A stretch of DNA of 64,000 bases from Hemicordylus capensis (Eukaryota; Chordata; Lepidosauria; Squamata; Cordylidae), in the NCBI RefSeq assembly GCF_027244095.1, contig NC_069657.1, positions 150,656,857 through 150,720,856 on the forward strand. The letters are read 5' to 3'. This document shows, one piece after another, positions 23,868 through 35,600 of this stretch. Positions within the stretch are counted from its first letter, which is position 1, and each line of letters begins with the position of its first letter. The notes beneath the pieces were generated by a model that was given only the letters and a program-made list of their open reading frames with translations, was not told the origin of the DNA and did no database searches. The translations under genes were made by a program, and so were the position numbers.

Positions 23868-24095
23868 GTAAAGTAAAGTTGTGCCATTGAGTCGGTGTCA
23901 ACTCATGGCAACAACAGAGCCATGTGGTTTTCTTTGGTAGAATACAAGAGGGGTTTACCATTGCCATTTCCCTCACAGTATGAGATGATGCCTTTCAGCA
24001 TCTTCCTATATCGCTGCTGCCTGATATAGCGTGGGAAACATACCAGCAGGGATTCTAGCCAGCAACTTCTTGCTCCCTAGGCTGTGCAATTAGGT
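23868..24095 (+). repeat. unclassified interspersed repeat
   Basis: Begins GTAAAGTTGTGCCATTGAGTCGGTGTCAACTC and ends near CTTGCTCCCTAGGCTGTGC. The first part recalls a repeat seen at 59882 (GTGCCGTCAAGTCGGTGTTGACTC). The layout is SINE-like, but no polymerase III boxes are obvious. Confidence 0.45.
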
Positions 24096-24546
24096 GGTTT
24101 GTGCTAGTTAGGGGGAGGGTCAAATGACTATGCAGGGCACTGTTGCCCTCTCACTCATCAGCAATCTGATTCAGTAACCCCTTCAGTTTCTGAGGTTTCA
24201 GTAGGTGGCTCAGACACCTTCATGTATATCTCTGCAGCACTAAGACCTAGAAGCTTGCAATTCTTTTTTTAAACATGAGAGCTAAGATTCTTAGGAAATG
24301 TATTTCTGTATCCTATAGCACATTCTGTGAGCTTTCACAGAACTGCAATATATCCATATGCCTGCTCATTGTTGCATAAGCAAGCACATAATAAATTAAG
24401 GTACAATGAATATACAATAAACTGAATATATATAAAAATTATTTATATATAATAAACATCTAATAAACTGAAGACCACACTCTCAAATCTTCCTCACTCT
24501 CTGCATGGTCCTACAAAACTTACAAAGAACACCTCTTTCTCCCTGC

Positions 24547-24766
24547 ACCCTGGTGGCACAGTGGTAAAACTGCTGCCCTGTAACCAGAAGGTTACAAGTT
24601 CGATCCTGACCAGGGGCTCAAGGTTGACTCAGCCTTCCATCCTTCTGAGGTCGGTAAAATGAGTACCCAGAATGTTGGGGGTAATATGCTAAATCATTGT
24701 AAACCGCTTAGAGAGCTCCGGCTATAAAGTGGTATATAAATGTAAGTGCTATTGCTATTTCTATCA
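24547..24766 (+). repeat. Sauria SINE (tRNA-derived), copy 1
   Basis: The tRNA-like head has an A box (TGGCACAGTGG) and a B box (GGTTACAAGTTCGATCC), then a unique body and the short tail GTAAGTGCTATTGCTATT, the 3' end that Sauria SINEs share with Bov-B LINEs. This family is found in squamate genomes and is the best clue to the host lineage. Confidence 0.85.
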
Positions 24767-25305
24767 TTTTTCTCCTGCCATGAAATGATAAACATGATAA
24801 AGCCTAGCCACTGCCAAGTTAAGGTCTCCAACCTCTTTCTTATGAGCTATTTCCCACCTCACATCAGCTCTTACCACTTTCACCACATTTGAAAACCACA
24901 ATGTCATATTTTGGGTCTAGACTTCCCCTTTATGCAGCTGCTGTTTACTGGCTACAGAGTAGAGTGGTGACAGCAGCTGCAAATTATAGAGCAAGTTAGA
25001 TAAGACGCAGAAGATCCACCCTTTTTCCTTCCTTCCTTCTTTTAAAGCAGCCACTGAGGAATCAGGACCACAGTCCTAGAGCATGGTGTGGTTAACCCTT
25101 GCCCCACATTTAAAAAAACAATTATTTGAATCTCTGCCCCCACCCCTAAAGCTGCTATTTACACAGTTAGGGAACACTTACACGTAAGTTGCCATTAAGA
25201 AAAACACATGGGTAATTGTGTGTTCAGGATGGTCATAGAACAAGCAAGTTCTAATTTTTGCTCAGTTGTGATGCTCTCTGGACAGCCTTGGCCAACTCAC
25301 TATCA
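24767..25305. other. intergenic sequence, nothing recognised
   Basis: Lies between a Sauria SINE and a hAT-like element. A scan of the - strand for the missing C-terminal FYVE exon of RUFY4 found no convincing cysteine pattern here. Confidence 0.35.
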
Positions 25306-25313
25306 GATCTAAC

Positions 25314-25647
25314 CAGGGGCGGCTGATGTGGGTGCCGTCAGGAGGCACCTTTAACTGTAAACTAGAAGGTGCTTACCTCTCCTCCTGCTGCACAGGAAGG
25401 CTATTCAGTGGCATGCCACCCAGCACCTGCGGCAGCAGATTGGCTCTGCCACTCCGCTGGCCTCTGAACATGCATGGAGGCCACCTGCTGGCCACACAAA
25501 TGGCCTCCGCCAGCAGGGTGCCGCACTGCTGCTCTGAATAGCTTTCAGGTGCCACAGGAGGAGAGGTAAGCACCTACTAATTTATAGTCAAAGGTGCCTC
25601 CTGCGGCACCCGCCCCCGCCCAGCGGTACCCGCACTGGCCACCGGTG
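25314..25647. mobile_element. palindromic hAT-like element (334 bp)
   Basis: Left end CAGGGGCGGCTGATGTGGGT, right end inverse in outline (ACCCGCACTGGCCACCGGTG). A long inner inverted repeat pairs AGGTGCTTACCTCTCCTCC with GGAGGAGAGGTAAGCACCT. The flanks GATCTAAC (25306-25313) and GATCTGAC (25648-25655) match at 7 of 8 positions, consistent with an 8-bp target duplication. Confidence 0.65.
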
Positions 25648-25701
25648 GATCTGACTCACCTACAAGGCTTGTGACAAAATGAGAAACAGATACCTTAAAC
25701 A

Positions 25702-25921
25702 GAGCCCCTGGTGGCGCAGTGGTAAAACTGCCGCCCTGTAACCAGAAGGTTGCAAGTTCGATCCTGACCAGGGGCTCAAGGTTGATTCAGCCTTCCATCC
25801 TTCCGAGGTCGGTAAAATGAGTACCCAGAATGTTGGGGGCAATATGCTAAATCATTGTAAACCGCTTAGAGAGCTTCCAGCTATAGAGCGGTATATAAAT
25901 GTAAGTGCTATTGCTATTGCT
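25702..25921 (+). repeat. Sauria SINE (tRNA-derived), copy 2
   Basis: Nearly identical to the copy at 24547-24766 and in the same orientation. A box TGGCGCAGTGG, B box GGTTGCAAGTTCGATCC, tail GTAAGTGCTATTGCTATTGC. The high similarity suggests recent activity of the family. Confidence 0.88.
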
Positions 25922-26561
25922 TAAAGTGCTCGGGGAAGGGTGGAAAGAAATGCAAGGAACAAGTAGGCCCTGCTTGTGCAAAGGGATTAGCCTGCTTCTT
26001 TGTTAGCCCAGGTACATTTAAGGAACATCTTTCTTAGATGCAAGTTGATGTCTATATGGTCCTATGCATTTAATGTTTGCCTTTTCTAATCTGTACCCTT
26101 GAATTGCATGGTAATCAAAATACGGATCTAATATTATTTAAACATTAATGACTTTGGCCTTGATCTGCAGGTAACTCATATGTAAATGGGCACTCTGTGC
26201 AACTAGAACCATGCTCAAGAATTGGATGGTAATGTGTCTTTGCATCTAGACCGTGTGCAGGTAGCCATTCATGGCTAACAGCAGAAGAGTTTGGCAATCT
26301 GCTAAATTGGCACAGATTCCCATTTTTTCATGTGCAGTGGTTTTCTGCACTGCAGAGGGCCAATCTTTGGATCAGCTCTCTCTTTTTTTTTTTTACGTGC
26401 AGCAATATCCAGTGTAGAAAGAGAGAATTACAAAATGGGTGAAGAAGACTCTCCCCTCACAGTGGAGGTCCTGGCAAACATTCTTTCCTGTCTATCCCAT
26501 TTCCCCAATCCACCCCCTTACCATTTCCTCCCACCAGCTACCAAACTACTGGTCATATTAC

Positions 26562-26693
26562 CTGCACTGGTATCGGCGTGACATGAGCCTGAAATCCTTT
26601 TTGCAATAAGCACAGCCCCCTGAATGCTGAGGAGCTGGACAGACTGCTGAGGAGGCAATGCCTTCGGTCTTCTGCCACAGGGCATCCTTCTCC
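26562..26693 (-). CDS. RUFY4: RUFY4 exon: end of coiled coil and first half of FYVE finger
   Basis: Acceptor TTCTTCCTCAG before 26693, donor CAG|GTAATA after 26562; 132 bases, entered and left in phase 2. Encodes REKDALWQK, then [20 protein letters not shown]. Human RUFY4 and FYCO1 have EKDRLWQ and DKDALWQ at the same place, followed by CxxC and an RR.xCR motif. The first cysteine pair (C-A-Y-C) and the basic motif that contacts phosphatidylinositol 3-phosphate are present, but the usual HH is YQ. The remaining zinc ligands must lie in a further exon. Confidence 0.88.
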
Positions 26694-29600
26694 CTGAGGA
26701 AGAAAAGGAGAGGCAAAGAAGGATCACTAGTCTGAGACAAAGCTGATTGATCCTCCTATTTCTTCCTGATATCCCAGAATTACATAAAAGATGAAAAGGA
26801 TCCCCAAGGAGGATCTAGACACATTATTTGCATTGACACAGGATTTGCTAGATTTTTAACCCTTATCCCCATGTGGCCACCAGCTGAGCTGGTGGCAACT
26901 GGAGACGGACCTCTCTAGACAACCTCAATGGGCAGTGGGGCTGATAATGAAGAAGGCGTTCTCTTAAATACCCAGGGCCTAAGCTATTTAGGGCTTTATG
27001 GGTTATAACCAGCACTTTGTATTTTGCCCAGAAACCTATTGGCAGCCAATGTAGTTCTATCAACAAAGGGGTGATATGGTCTCTCCGAGATGACCCAGAG
27101 ATCAACCTGGTTGCTGCATTCTGTACCAACTGGAATTTCAAAAATTTGTATGCCTACATACAAAGGCAGCCCCACATAGAGCGCATTGAAAGTCTGGAGG
27201 TTACCAATATATGTACCACTGTGTTGAGGTTGTTCATCTCAAGAAACGGGTGCAGCTGGTGTTTCAGCCAAAGCTGATAGAAAGCCCCTCTGGCCACCCC
27301 CTCTACCTGAGATACCAGGGAGAGGTGTGGATCCAGAAGCACCCCTAGACTGAATACTTTTTCCTTTTGGGGAAGTGTGACCCTATCTAGAACAGGCCGA
27401 TAAAAATCATCTCTGGAGTTCTGTCCCCACACAATAAGTACCTCCATCTTATCTGGATTCAGCCTTAGTTTATTCTCGCTCATCCAGCCCATTACTGCTT
27501 CCAGGCAGGCATTTAGGGAGGTTTTGCCATCTCCTGATAATGTTGACATGGAGAAGTAGATCTGGGTGTCATCAGCATACTGGTAACATCCAGCTCCAAA
27601 TCCCCTGATGATCTCTCCCAACGGTTTCATGTAGATGTTAAAGAGCATTGGAGACAGTATGGAGTCCTGAGGGATGCCACACATAAGCTCAGATTTCTAA
27701 GAGCAACAGTCTCCAATCGACGCCATCTGGAATCTGTCTGAGAGATAGGAGTGGAACCACTATAAGGCAGAGCCTCCCACCCCTAACACTCTCAGACGTT
27801 CCAGAAGGATACTATGGTCGATAGTATTTCTCTCCATCTTCCCTGCAGCCACCTTTTAGGTTTGCGGCATTAGGGAGTTGGCCTTTGGTCATTGTGAAAA
27901 GGCCGTGGCACATGTTTCTGTGGTGCAAAATCTAGTTTATGAGCCTTTCACAGTAGTCCAACATCCCTTTTAATATGCAGTAGTGCAACTAGGATGATGG
28001 AATCAGGAAGCTGGATGATTGTATTAGATTTCCCATTGAAAATGTAAGTGGGAAAATGTAGCCTGACTCTGGAGGATGGAAGAAGGTGACAGCATCACAT
28101 TAGACTGCAACCAGCTTCAGAATAGGATATTGCATACAATGGCCTCAAAGGATCAAATCCCCAGACATTTCATTTGGCCATACTGTGTAGTGACCAATGC
28201 CACTAAGGCATTTGTTTATAATGTTTATACAATATTCCTAGTGACATGATCTACCCATGACCAATTTAAGTACCTTTCACCTGAACATCACCACAGCTTC
28301 CCCATGTCAACATTAACTTCAGATACCACTGAAGAGCCCACAGCAGAAACAGTGGAGAAAAGGTGTGGGCTTGGTTTAAGGAGCCCAACCAGGGACAGGT
28401 GGCTCACTGGCTTCTTGTTTCTTTGTTTCTCCCCTATAAGTCTCCAAAAAAACCCACCAGCACAGAAGGATGCTTCTCCTCTGTTCCCCTTGAACTCCCT
28501 TCACTCACCGTAATAACTCCAGCAACTTTCCCTTCATGCTGCAGATGAGATCCCCCTGTTCTGACAGCTCCTCTTTGTATTTCTTCTCTTTCCCCTCTAA
28601 TTCTTGGTGGCTTTTGTCCAGCAACAGTTGCAACTGCTCCTTGTCCTGCTGAGACCTAAGCAGGTGGAAGAGGAACTTGAGGCTCTATGTACACTATAAA
28701 CCCATCTCATTTTTATACCACACTAATGGTCACTGCTTTCCTCAAAAGAATCTGGGGAACTGTAGTGTGGTGATATGCTGAGAGTTCTGTATCAGAATAC
28801 TGCCCCTACAAAGAACAAAAGTTGCCAGGATTCCCTAGGAAATGACCATTTCACCAGTTTAATTCTGCACCGTGAGATGCTTCTGACCCCTGGAAAATTT
28901 TGCAGAGCTTTATGCTACTTGTTGCTCTTCACCATGGTCTTTGGGCATAGCGCATGTGTCAGGGCCCACCCCATTACAACTGGCCAAACAGCAACTCTAC
29001 ATGCCAGGAAGAGTCAGTCAATGAGTGGCCCTCCTTTCGCCCACATACTATATTCTAGGACAGGGATAGGCAACCTTTGGCACTCCAGATGTTGCTAAAT
29101 AACAACTCCCATCACTCCCAGCCACAATTTAATGTGGCTGGGGATGATGGGAGTTGTAGTTCAGCAACAGCTGGGGTGCCAAAGGTTGCCTACCCCTGTT
29201 CTAGGATGACCTATGATGATATCTCACAGTTTGTGACACAGTGAGCAATAGCTTGCTAGAAATTACATTCTGCTTTTCAGTCACTGTTTTCCCCGCTAAA
29301 AGGTACTGGCAGCCAATGTCTCCGGGCTAAAGTATATCCACTTGCTACTGGATGAAGAAGCAGGGCTGGCCTTAGGAGTAGGCAGGCAGGACAGGTAGCT
29401 GCCCAGCGTGCCTACCTGAAAGGGTGCCAAACTGAGCTTGCACAAAGCACACTATCTGGCAATATGGATAAGCTAACTGGTGTGTGTATGTATGTGTTGA
29501 AGGTACTCCTATTCCACAGTGCTAGTTACTAATTGGGGGAGGGAGGCACTGAAGGCAAATAAGAGACCGCTCAGAGACACAAGTTTTGGGTGGTAGATAC

Positions 29601-32600
29601 ATATGATAGATAGCCAGACAGAAAGGGAAAATAAAGTGATATAATTGTATAGCAAGGAAGACATCATCAACAGGGAAGGGTAAAATGTGATATGCATGGC
29701 TTCTGGGAAAGATTTGCAAAGGCTAGTGAGGGCCTTTCTGCTCTGTCCAGAAAGACTCTTGAAGCTGGCCTGAGAGCAAAAGGCTGGACAGCAGGGCCTT
29801 TGACATGAACATATGGGCTAGAGGGCATGAGAGCTCCTATCCCATCTCCTTCACATGACCTCCATTTGGGTTTGTAAACTCGCAGAACATACAATCAACA
29901 CAGCTGCAGCATCCATTGCTCAAATTAGGAGCTTTAAGCCTCTGCCATGGAAGGTCCTCCAACAGTCCCTCTGCCTTCCCAGCATGCTTTGCACTGCTAG
30001 CAGAAGGGCAAAGCCTCATTATATCAGCAGTTGCCCTCTGATTGGCCATGAGGAGCAGGAGGTGGATCCAGCCCTGCTGAAGAGGTTGCACACACTGGAT
30101 CATAGAGTGTGCTTTGCAGAGTGGCACTTTCATGGCTGGAGCCCCTGCAGTCAGAGTTCTCTATTGTTGCAATGGCTGCTGTTCCCCTGATAGCTGCATA
30201 GAAGAAGTGAGTAGATCTACATGACCAAAATAGCAAAGCAGTAATGTTCTCTTTACCTGCTACTTTGGTTTAGAGCAGGGTACAGAATCTGAGTTACCTT
30301 AGTTTGAAGAGCCTGGGCTGGAGGGATTCCTGTGGGTTCACATGACCATGAACACCTGGGTATACTGCCTCCTACCCTGTATTGTAGTCATGTGAATGGG
30401 CCTATTAACTAGGTTAATGATATATTGTGGTGAAGAGAGTGCAGGATGTACAACAGCAAAGTTTCCAAGGCCCAATGGTTGTGTGCCCTCAGTTACAAAC
30501 TCTCCCTACCAATAGCACCTGATTATCAGCATGTAATCTGTGTATTGCGTATAACCTGGGAAGAGGAATGCAAGTGAGAGCAAATATGATTGTTTCCCCA
30601 CAGTGCCTTATGACATAACTTTAAAGTTGTTTTGGAGATTTTAGCCAGGGTCATAGCAAGGTTGGAGCGGGCCCAGAGACAATATTTTAAAATGAGGCCC
30701 CCCTCACTGAAGCTCAGCTCATGAAGTAAAGAAATCTTAAATGAGGCTGAATAGTGGTAACAGAAAGCATAGTGAAATTTATGTGCCACAACAGAACGTC
30801 ATCCTAAATTATTTTTTTAAAGGTTTTGGAGATTGTGGCTGATGAAAGTCATTGAATGGTACTAGAGAAAGACATGCTGTTCTGGTAGCTCCAGGTCTTA
30901 ACACTCACATCAATTTCAGAGGATGAATACAACTGAAGGAAGCCCGGGCGGGAGCGTGGCTGGGGGAGTCAGTCATGTGACTTGCTTCTGGGGGGCCCCC
31001 GAAGGCAGTGGGCCCCCAGACAACTGTCTCCCCTTGCCCTATTATAGTTACGCCCCTGATTTTAGCAGAGGAAAACTGGGAAGAACAGGAGCACAAGCTG
31101 GACCAGAGAAAAGGGTTGGGCACTTTTAGGCTGGCAATTGAATTCCATTGGAGGATTAAAAAGCAGAAGGTTTCAAGTTCCCTCCCTGGCTTCTCCAAGA
31201 TAGGGCTGAGAGAGATTCCTGCCTGCAACCTTGGAGAAGCCCCTGCCAGTCTGTGAAGACAATACTGAGCTAGATGGACCTATGGTCCCTATATCCCTAA
31301 AAATAAGCAAATCCATGCCCTCACCGGCTCAACTGCTCCATCAACTGCTTCGTCATCTTTTCCTTGGCCAAAAGCATTTGCTTCACCTGCTGAATATCAC
31401 CCATCATATTGTCTAGGTGGTCAGTCAGATGCTGAGGGAAATCAGAGAAAACACAACAGAAGAACAGTTAGAAAGACAGCACATGCAAACATCCACCACC
31501 CACTCTCAAGCAAATAGAATATTATCAAGACCTAGGATTCTGCAGTTAAACAGCAGCTGCAAAATATGGTGGCTGTGTCAGAATTCCATCAAAAAATGTC
31601 ATTAGACATGGATTGCCAAGCTCCAAAACCAGCTAACTTTTATCCAACACCTCTGGTTCCTAGGTTAAGCCACATTTTGCCCTCAACACCTCCCTGCCTG
31701 ATGTTTTTACCACTCTATTCACTGTCAGGTCCTGCACATAAATTCTCAAAGCACATAAGAAGAGCCCTGCTGTATTAGACCAAAGGCCCAACATTCTGTT
31801 TCCTACAATGACCTGTCAAATGCCTCTGGAAGTCGGCAAGCAGGACCTGAAGGTATACCTCTTCTCTGACTGGATAAAGCCTCCATCTCTGCTGCCTGAG
31901 AATTTGGATCAGCACTAGTCATGACACAGAATCAGTCATAGGAACATAGGAAGCTGCCTTATACCAAGTCAGGCCATTGGTCCATCTAGCTCAGTACTGT
32001 CTACACAGACTGGCAGTGGCTTCTCCAAGGTTGCAGTGGGTTTCTGGGGGGAAATGGCATCTGTGTAAACCAGGTGAGAAATGTCTCAGAATTTCAAAAG
32101 CTGCCTTGAAAACTGGCTGAAAATTGGCTCCCCATTTTTGCCACCTGAGAATTTGTTGAAGAAAACAGGAGGGTCATTTCGGATCTGTTCCTCCAAATGC
32201 ACCCACACCATTATGATACTGGCAGTTTCACTTTCAGTCCTTTCCCTAATAAAACTCTGTCATGGAATTTGCCTTTGTTTTTTTTTAACCACCACTGCAG
32301 AATGAGTGGTTGCTTTTATTGAGCTCTCCACCACAATCCCAAAATCCCTCTCCTTGGTAGTCACCACTAAGGATGCTGCTGGACATTATCCAAGTATACC
32401 TTGGAAATTGAATTTGGCAGGTTTATAATGTTCACCTCCAATGTAAGAGATGACTCAGAAGTTCTTCTGCACTTAAACCCTGCTAGCCTACCTCCCAATC
32501 TATCCTCCTGCCTCTAAGTCCCTTCCTACCCCTCTTACCTTCCTTTTTGCTTTTGCTCTGGCAGCTTCTTTCTCCTCTCCTTTTTCTCTCTCACCTCCCT

Positions 32601-35600
32601 GATGCCAGGGCCAGGCAAGTTACAATGGATGTCTTTGTCAGGTGTAAGGCATGCTGGGAAGTGCAGTTTTTCTAGAGCTACTGATACTGACCTGTGTCAG
32701 GTGTGCAGCAGGGTTCAAAACAGGCTCCATACTTGATCCAATAAGTGGATCTATTTTCTGAGCTAGGGAAGAATATTTTTCCCCAAGCCCATTTTTGAAC
32801 ATGACTGGGGAAGGTTTGCCCATCACTAGCCAGCACGTGTTCAGATCCTAGCCACTGTACATATGAAGCTGAGATTTATTTTTATTTTTTACCCTAATGG
32901 GCATCTCTTGGCACTTATACTGAACCACTTTTGCAACACTGTTGCCTGTTCACCATTTGGGGAGAAGCTTCTGAAGCTCTCTTCATGTTTTGCTTTGGTT
33001 TTCACCATCCTAAATAATTTGGTGTCATCCACAGGTTTGTTGACTTCATTGCTCATCCCTCACTCCAGGTCATTTATGAATAAATTAAATGGCATTGGTT
33101 CCAATACTGATTCTTGAGGACCCCATTTTTTACTTCCCTCAGTTGTGAAAACAGTCCATTCACTTTTAACAGCAAGGAATGTAACTTCTTAATTTACATA
33201 ATATAGTCCGCATTTCCTTGTACTGCAGCTGGGAATACAGGAATGTAAAATTTCATGAAGCTTCTATTACAGGTTTCCACTTTCCACCCATGCCCAGAAC
33301 TACCATGGCTGTATTTGAGTACATATTTGTGGCAACTAGTGAGACTGGTTCTTGAGGTCATGCCACAGAAACTGTTGGAAGTGAAGGACTATGTGCTGTC
33401 TCCTGTCTCAATGATGCAAGAGGACAGACTAGTGAGTCAGAAGGCTAGAGAGGGCAAGACATTGGTCATCCTTTCTCTACTGCTCTAACACGATCCCTTG
33501 ATATGTAGATTGATGCTCTCAGGGACTGACTTCCTTCCTTCCTGCCACTTCCTTTTCCCTTCTTCTTCCCTTCCTTCAACCTTGCAACATGCAAGCTCTT
33601 CTCCCCTGCACCATGTGTGCAGAGAAGATGCAGAATCCATCTGCATCCAGCTAGCTAGCTAGATTAGAGATCCTAACTCCTCACTTTCCTATCTAGAATG
33701 GAGTTCTCTAATAAATACTACTTATATTGATTTGAAACTATGAACTGGCTCCAAGTTACTCTACTCTCAGCATACATGCATGCCTAACTAAATTCCGCTG
33801 TGTTGTGCCTCTGTGCACTCTGCTTTAATGAAAAAAAGGGTTTCTCTTACCAGAGAGAATTCCCAACAGAAACAAGAAGTTTTTGATGCAAGGGCATTGA
33901 ACTCAAACACAACCTTAATTTATACAAGCTAAAAGATAATTTAAAAAAATTGGAGGATTCAGATTTGGGGGGGGGGACCCAACATGTTCCTTTCAATTGT
34001 CAGATTTTATCACTGAAATTCTGTCATTGAAATTTGAGAATTTCTTTGGCTAAAATTTGAGTTCCAAACAACATACTGATTCATCCAAAATTCAGAATTC
34101 AAAATCTAAAATTTGAAACTTGTACCTCAAATTTGCATTTTTGTATTAAAATACAAAAATTGAAATTGCATTCATATTGTGCATCTTCAATCTAATCCTA
34201 ATCCTGATATCAATTAATAACTGACCCTACGGTTTCACCCTCAAAACTTCTTCATACACAGAGATGTTTGCTAACTTCCCTCCCAGTGAAACACTAGCTT
34301 TTCCCCACTGGAGAGCCTTTAATGTGTGCCATGATTCTTCTCTCTCCAAATCCAGAATCTACCAGGAAAATGATGGCTGCTATAAGAGCTATATGCTATG
34401 CAACTCCGTGTTCTTATTCCTATAGTTTAAAAAAAGCATCTCTTCCACTTTTGAGATGGAGCATTGCTCTGTGGTTTTGGTGCATTAAAAAAAAGAGTTG
34501 TCCTTTCCACATCAGGCAGATCAGAAAACTAAGTGGAAGTCCTGCCTGCTTTTCTACAAATAAAACCATTTAAGCAACATGGCTTCCTTCTATCAATCAC
34601 CAGGGTTCCTAGTTTCTGAAAGGGTATGCTAAAAAAACCCACAGCGCTCAGCATTCCTTGAGAGGTGATACAACTTTCTTCTGGTTTTGGTTTGTAGCAC
34701 AGACTTGCCCTAGGCCTCCTCCCTCTAGAGGAGAGGGATGCCACTTACAGACAATAGGCAGCATACAGATTAGTCAGTCATAACCAGCAACATGTAAATC
34801 AATGAGACAAGGTAGTCACCACTAACTGAAGTTCCATTAATTTCAATGGGATTTAGTCACGGTCTGAATGTTGTCCCGTGTCTGCCTATGGAGCCAAGTT
34901 CAAGATGGGTGGTAGCCTGAGAGGCACCAACTCTCAGGTGCCTGCCGTGCGACACATAGAACAAGAGGCTCTCACCTTGCTGTCGACTTCAGTGCTATGC
35001 TTGGTACTGCCTCCGCCCTTGACAACTCTGTTCAAATTTTGCAGCACATCAGCTTGAAAAACCTCTCTTTTTGTCAGCCATGACCCAGCCACTCCATGAC
35101 TGTTATCATCTGCGATGCCTCTTTCCTTGGCTAGGCTCCTGCTCTCTTCACCTCTGATCCCAATTGCTAGATCCAGTACAGTGGTGGAAGGAGCCAATGC
35201 ACTCTGCAGGGCACTTTCCTCTGTGGGCCACTCCCAGCACTGTCCTAACTCTATGCTCAGCTTCTCTGCTATGCTGATGGCTTGCATTTTCTCCAGCTCT
35301 AGTTGCTCCACTTGGTTTTTCAGCTGCAGGCACTCCCCCCTTAAAGCTGAGGCCACAACTTCACTTTTCTCCTGCAAGGCTTTCTGTAGTGTTTGGCTGG
35401 CGACTTGCACCTTATGCAGTTCACTTCTAAGCTGTGTGGCTTCCTGGGTCTGCTCCTCCAGGGCAGCAGTAGTGCTCTTCACTTGTTTAACCAAAGCCTC
35501 TCCTTCTTCAAGGGCTTGCTGCACTGTGACCTGGAGCTGCTGTCTCTCCTCTTGCAGTTTGGTCACCTCTTTCTCAAAAGTTCCCAGTTGGTTCCTCTGT

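Noticed and set aside
24547-24610. tRNA gene
   Set aside because: The A and B boxes belong to a Sauria SINE with a SINE body and tail, and no intact cloverleaf is evident. The same applies to 25702, 61641 and 62900.
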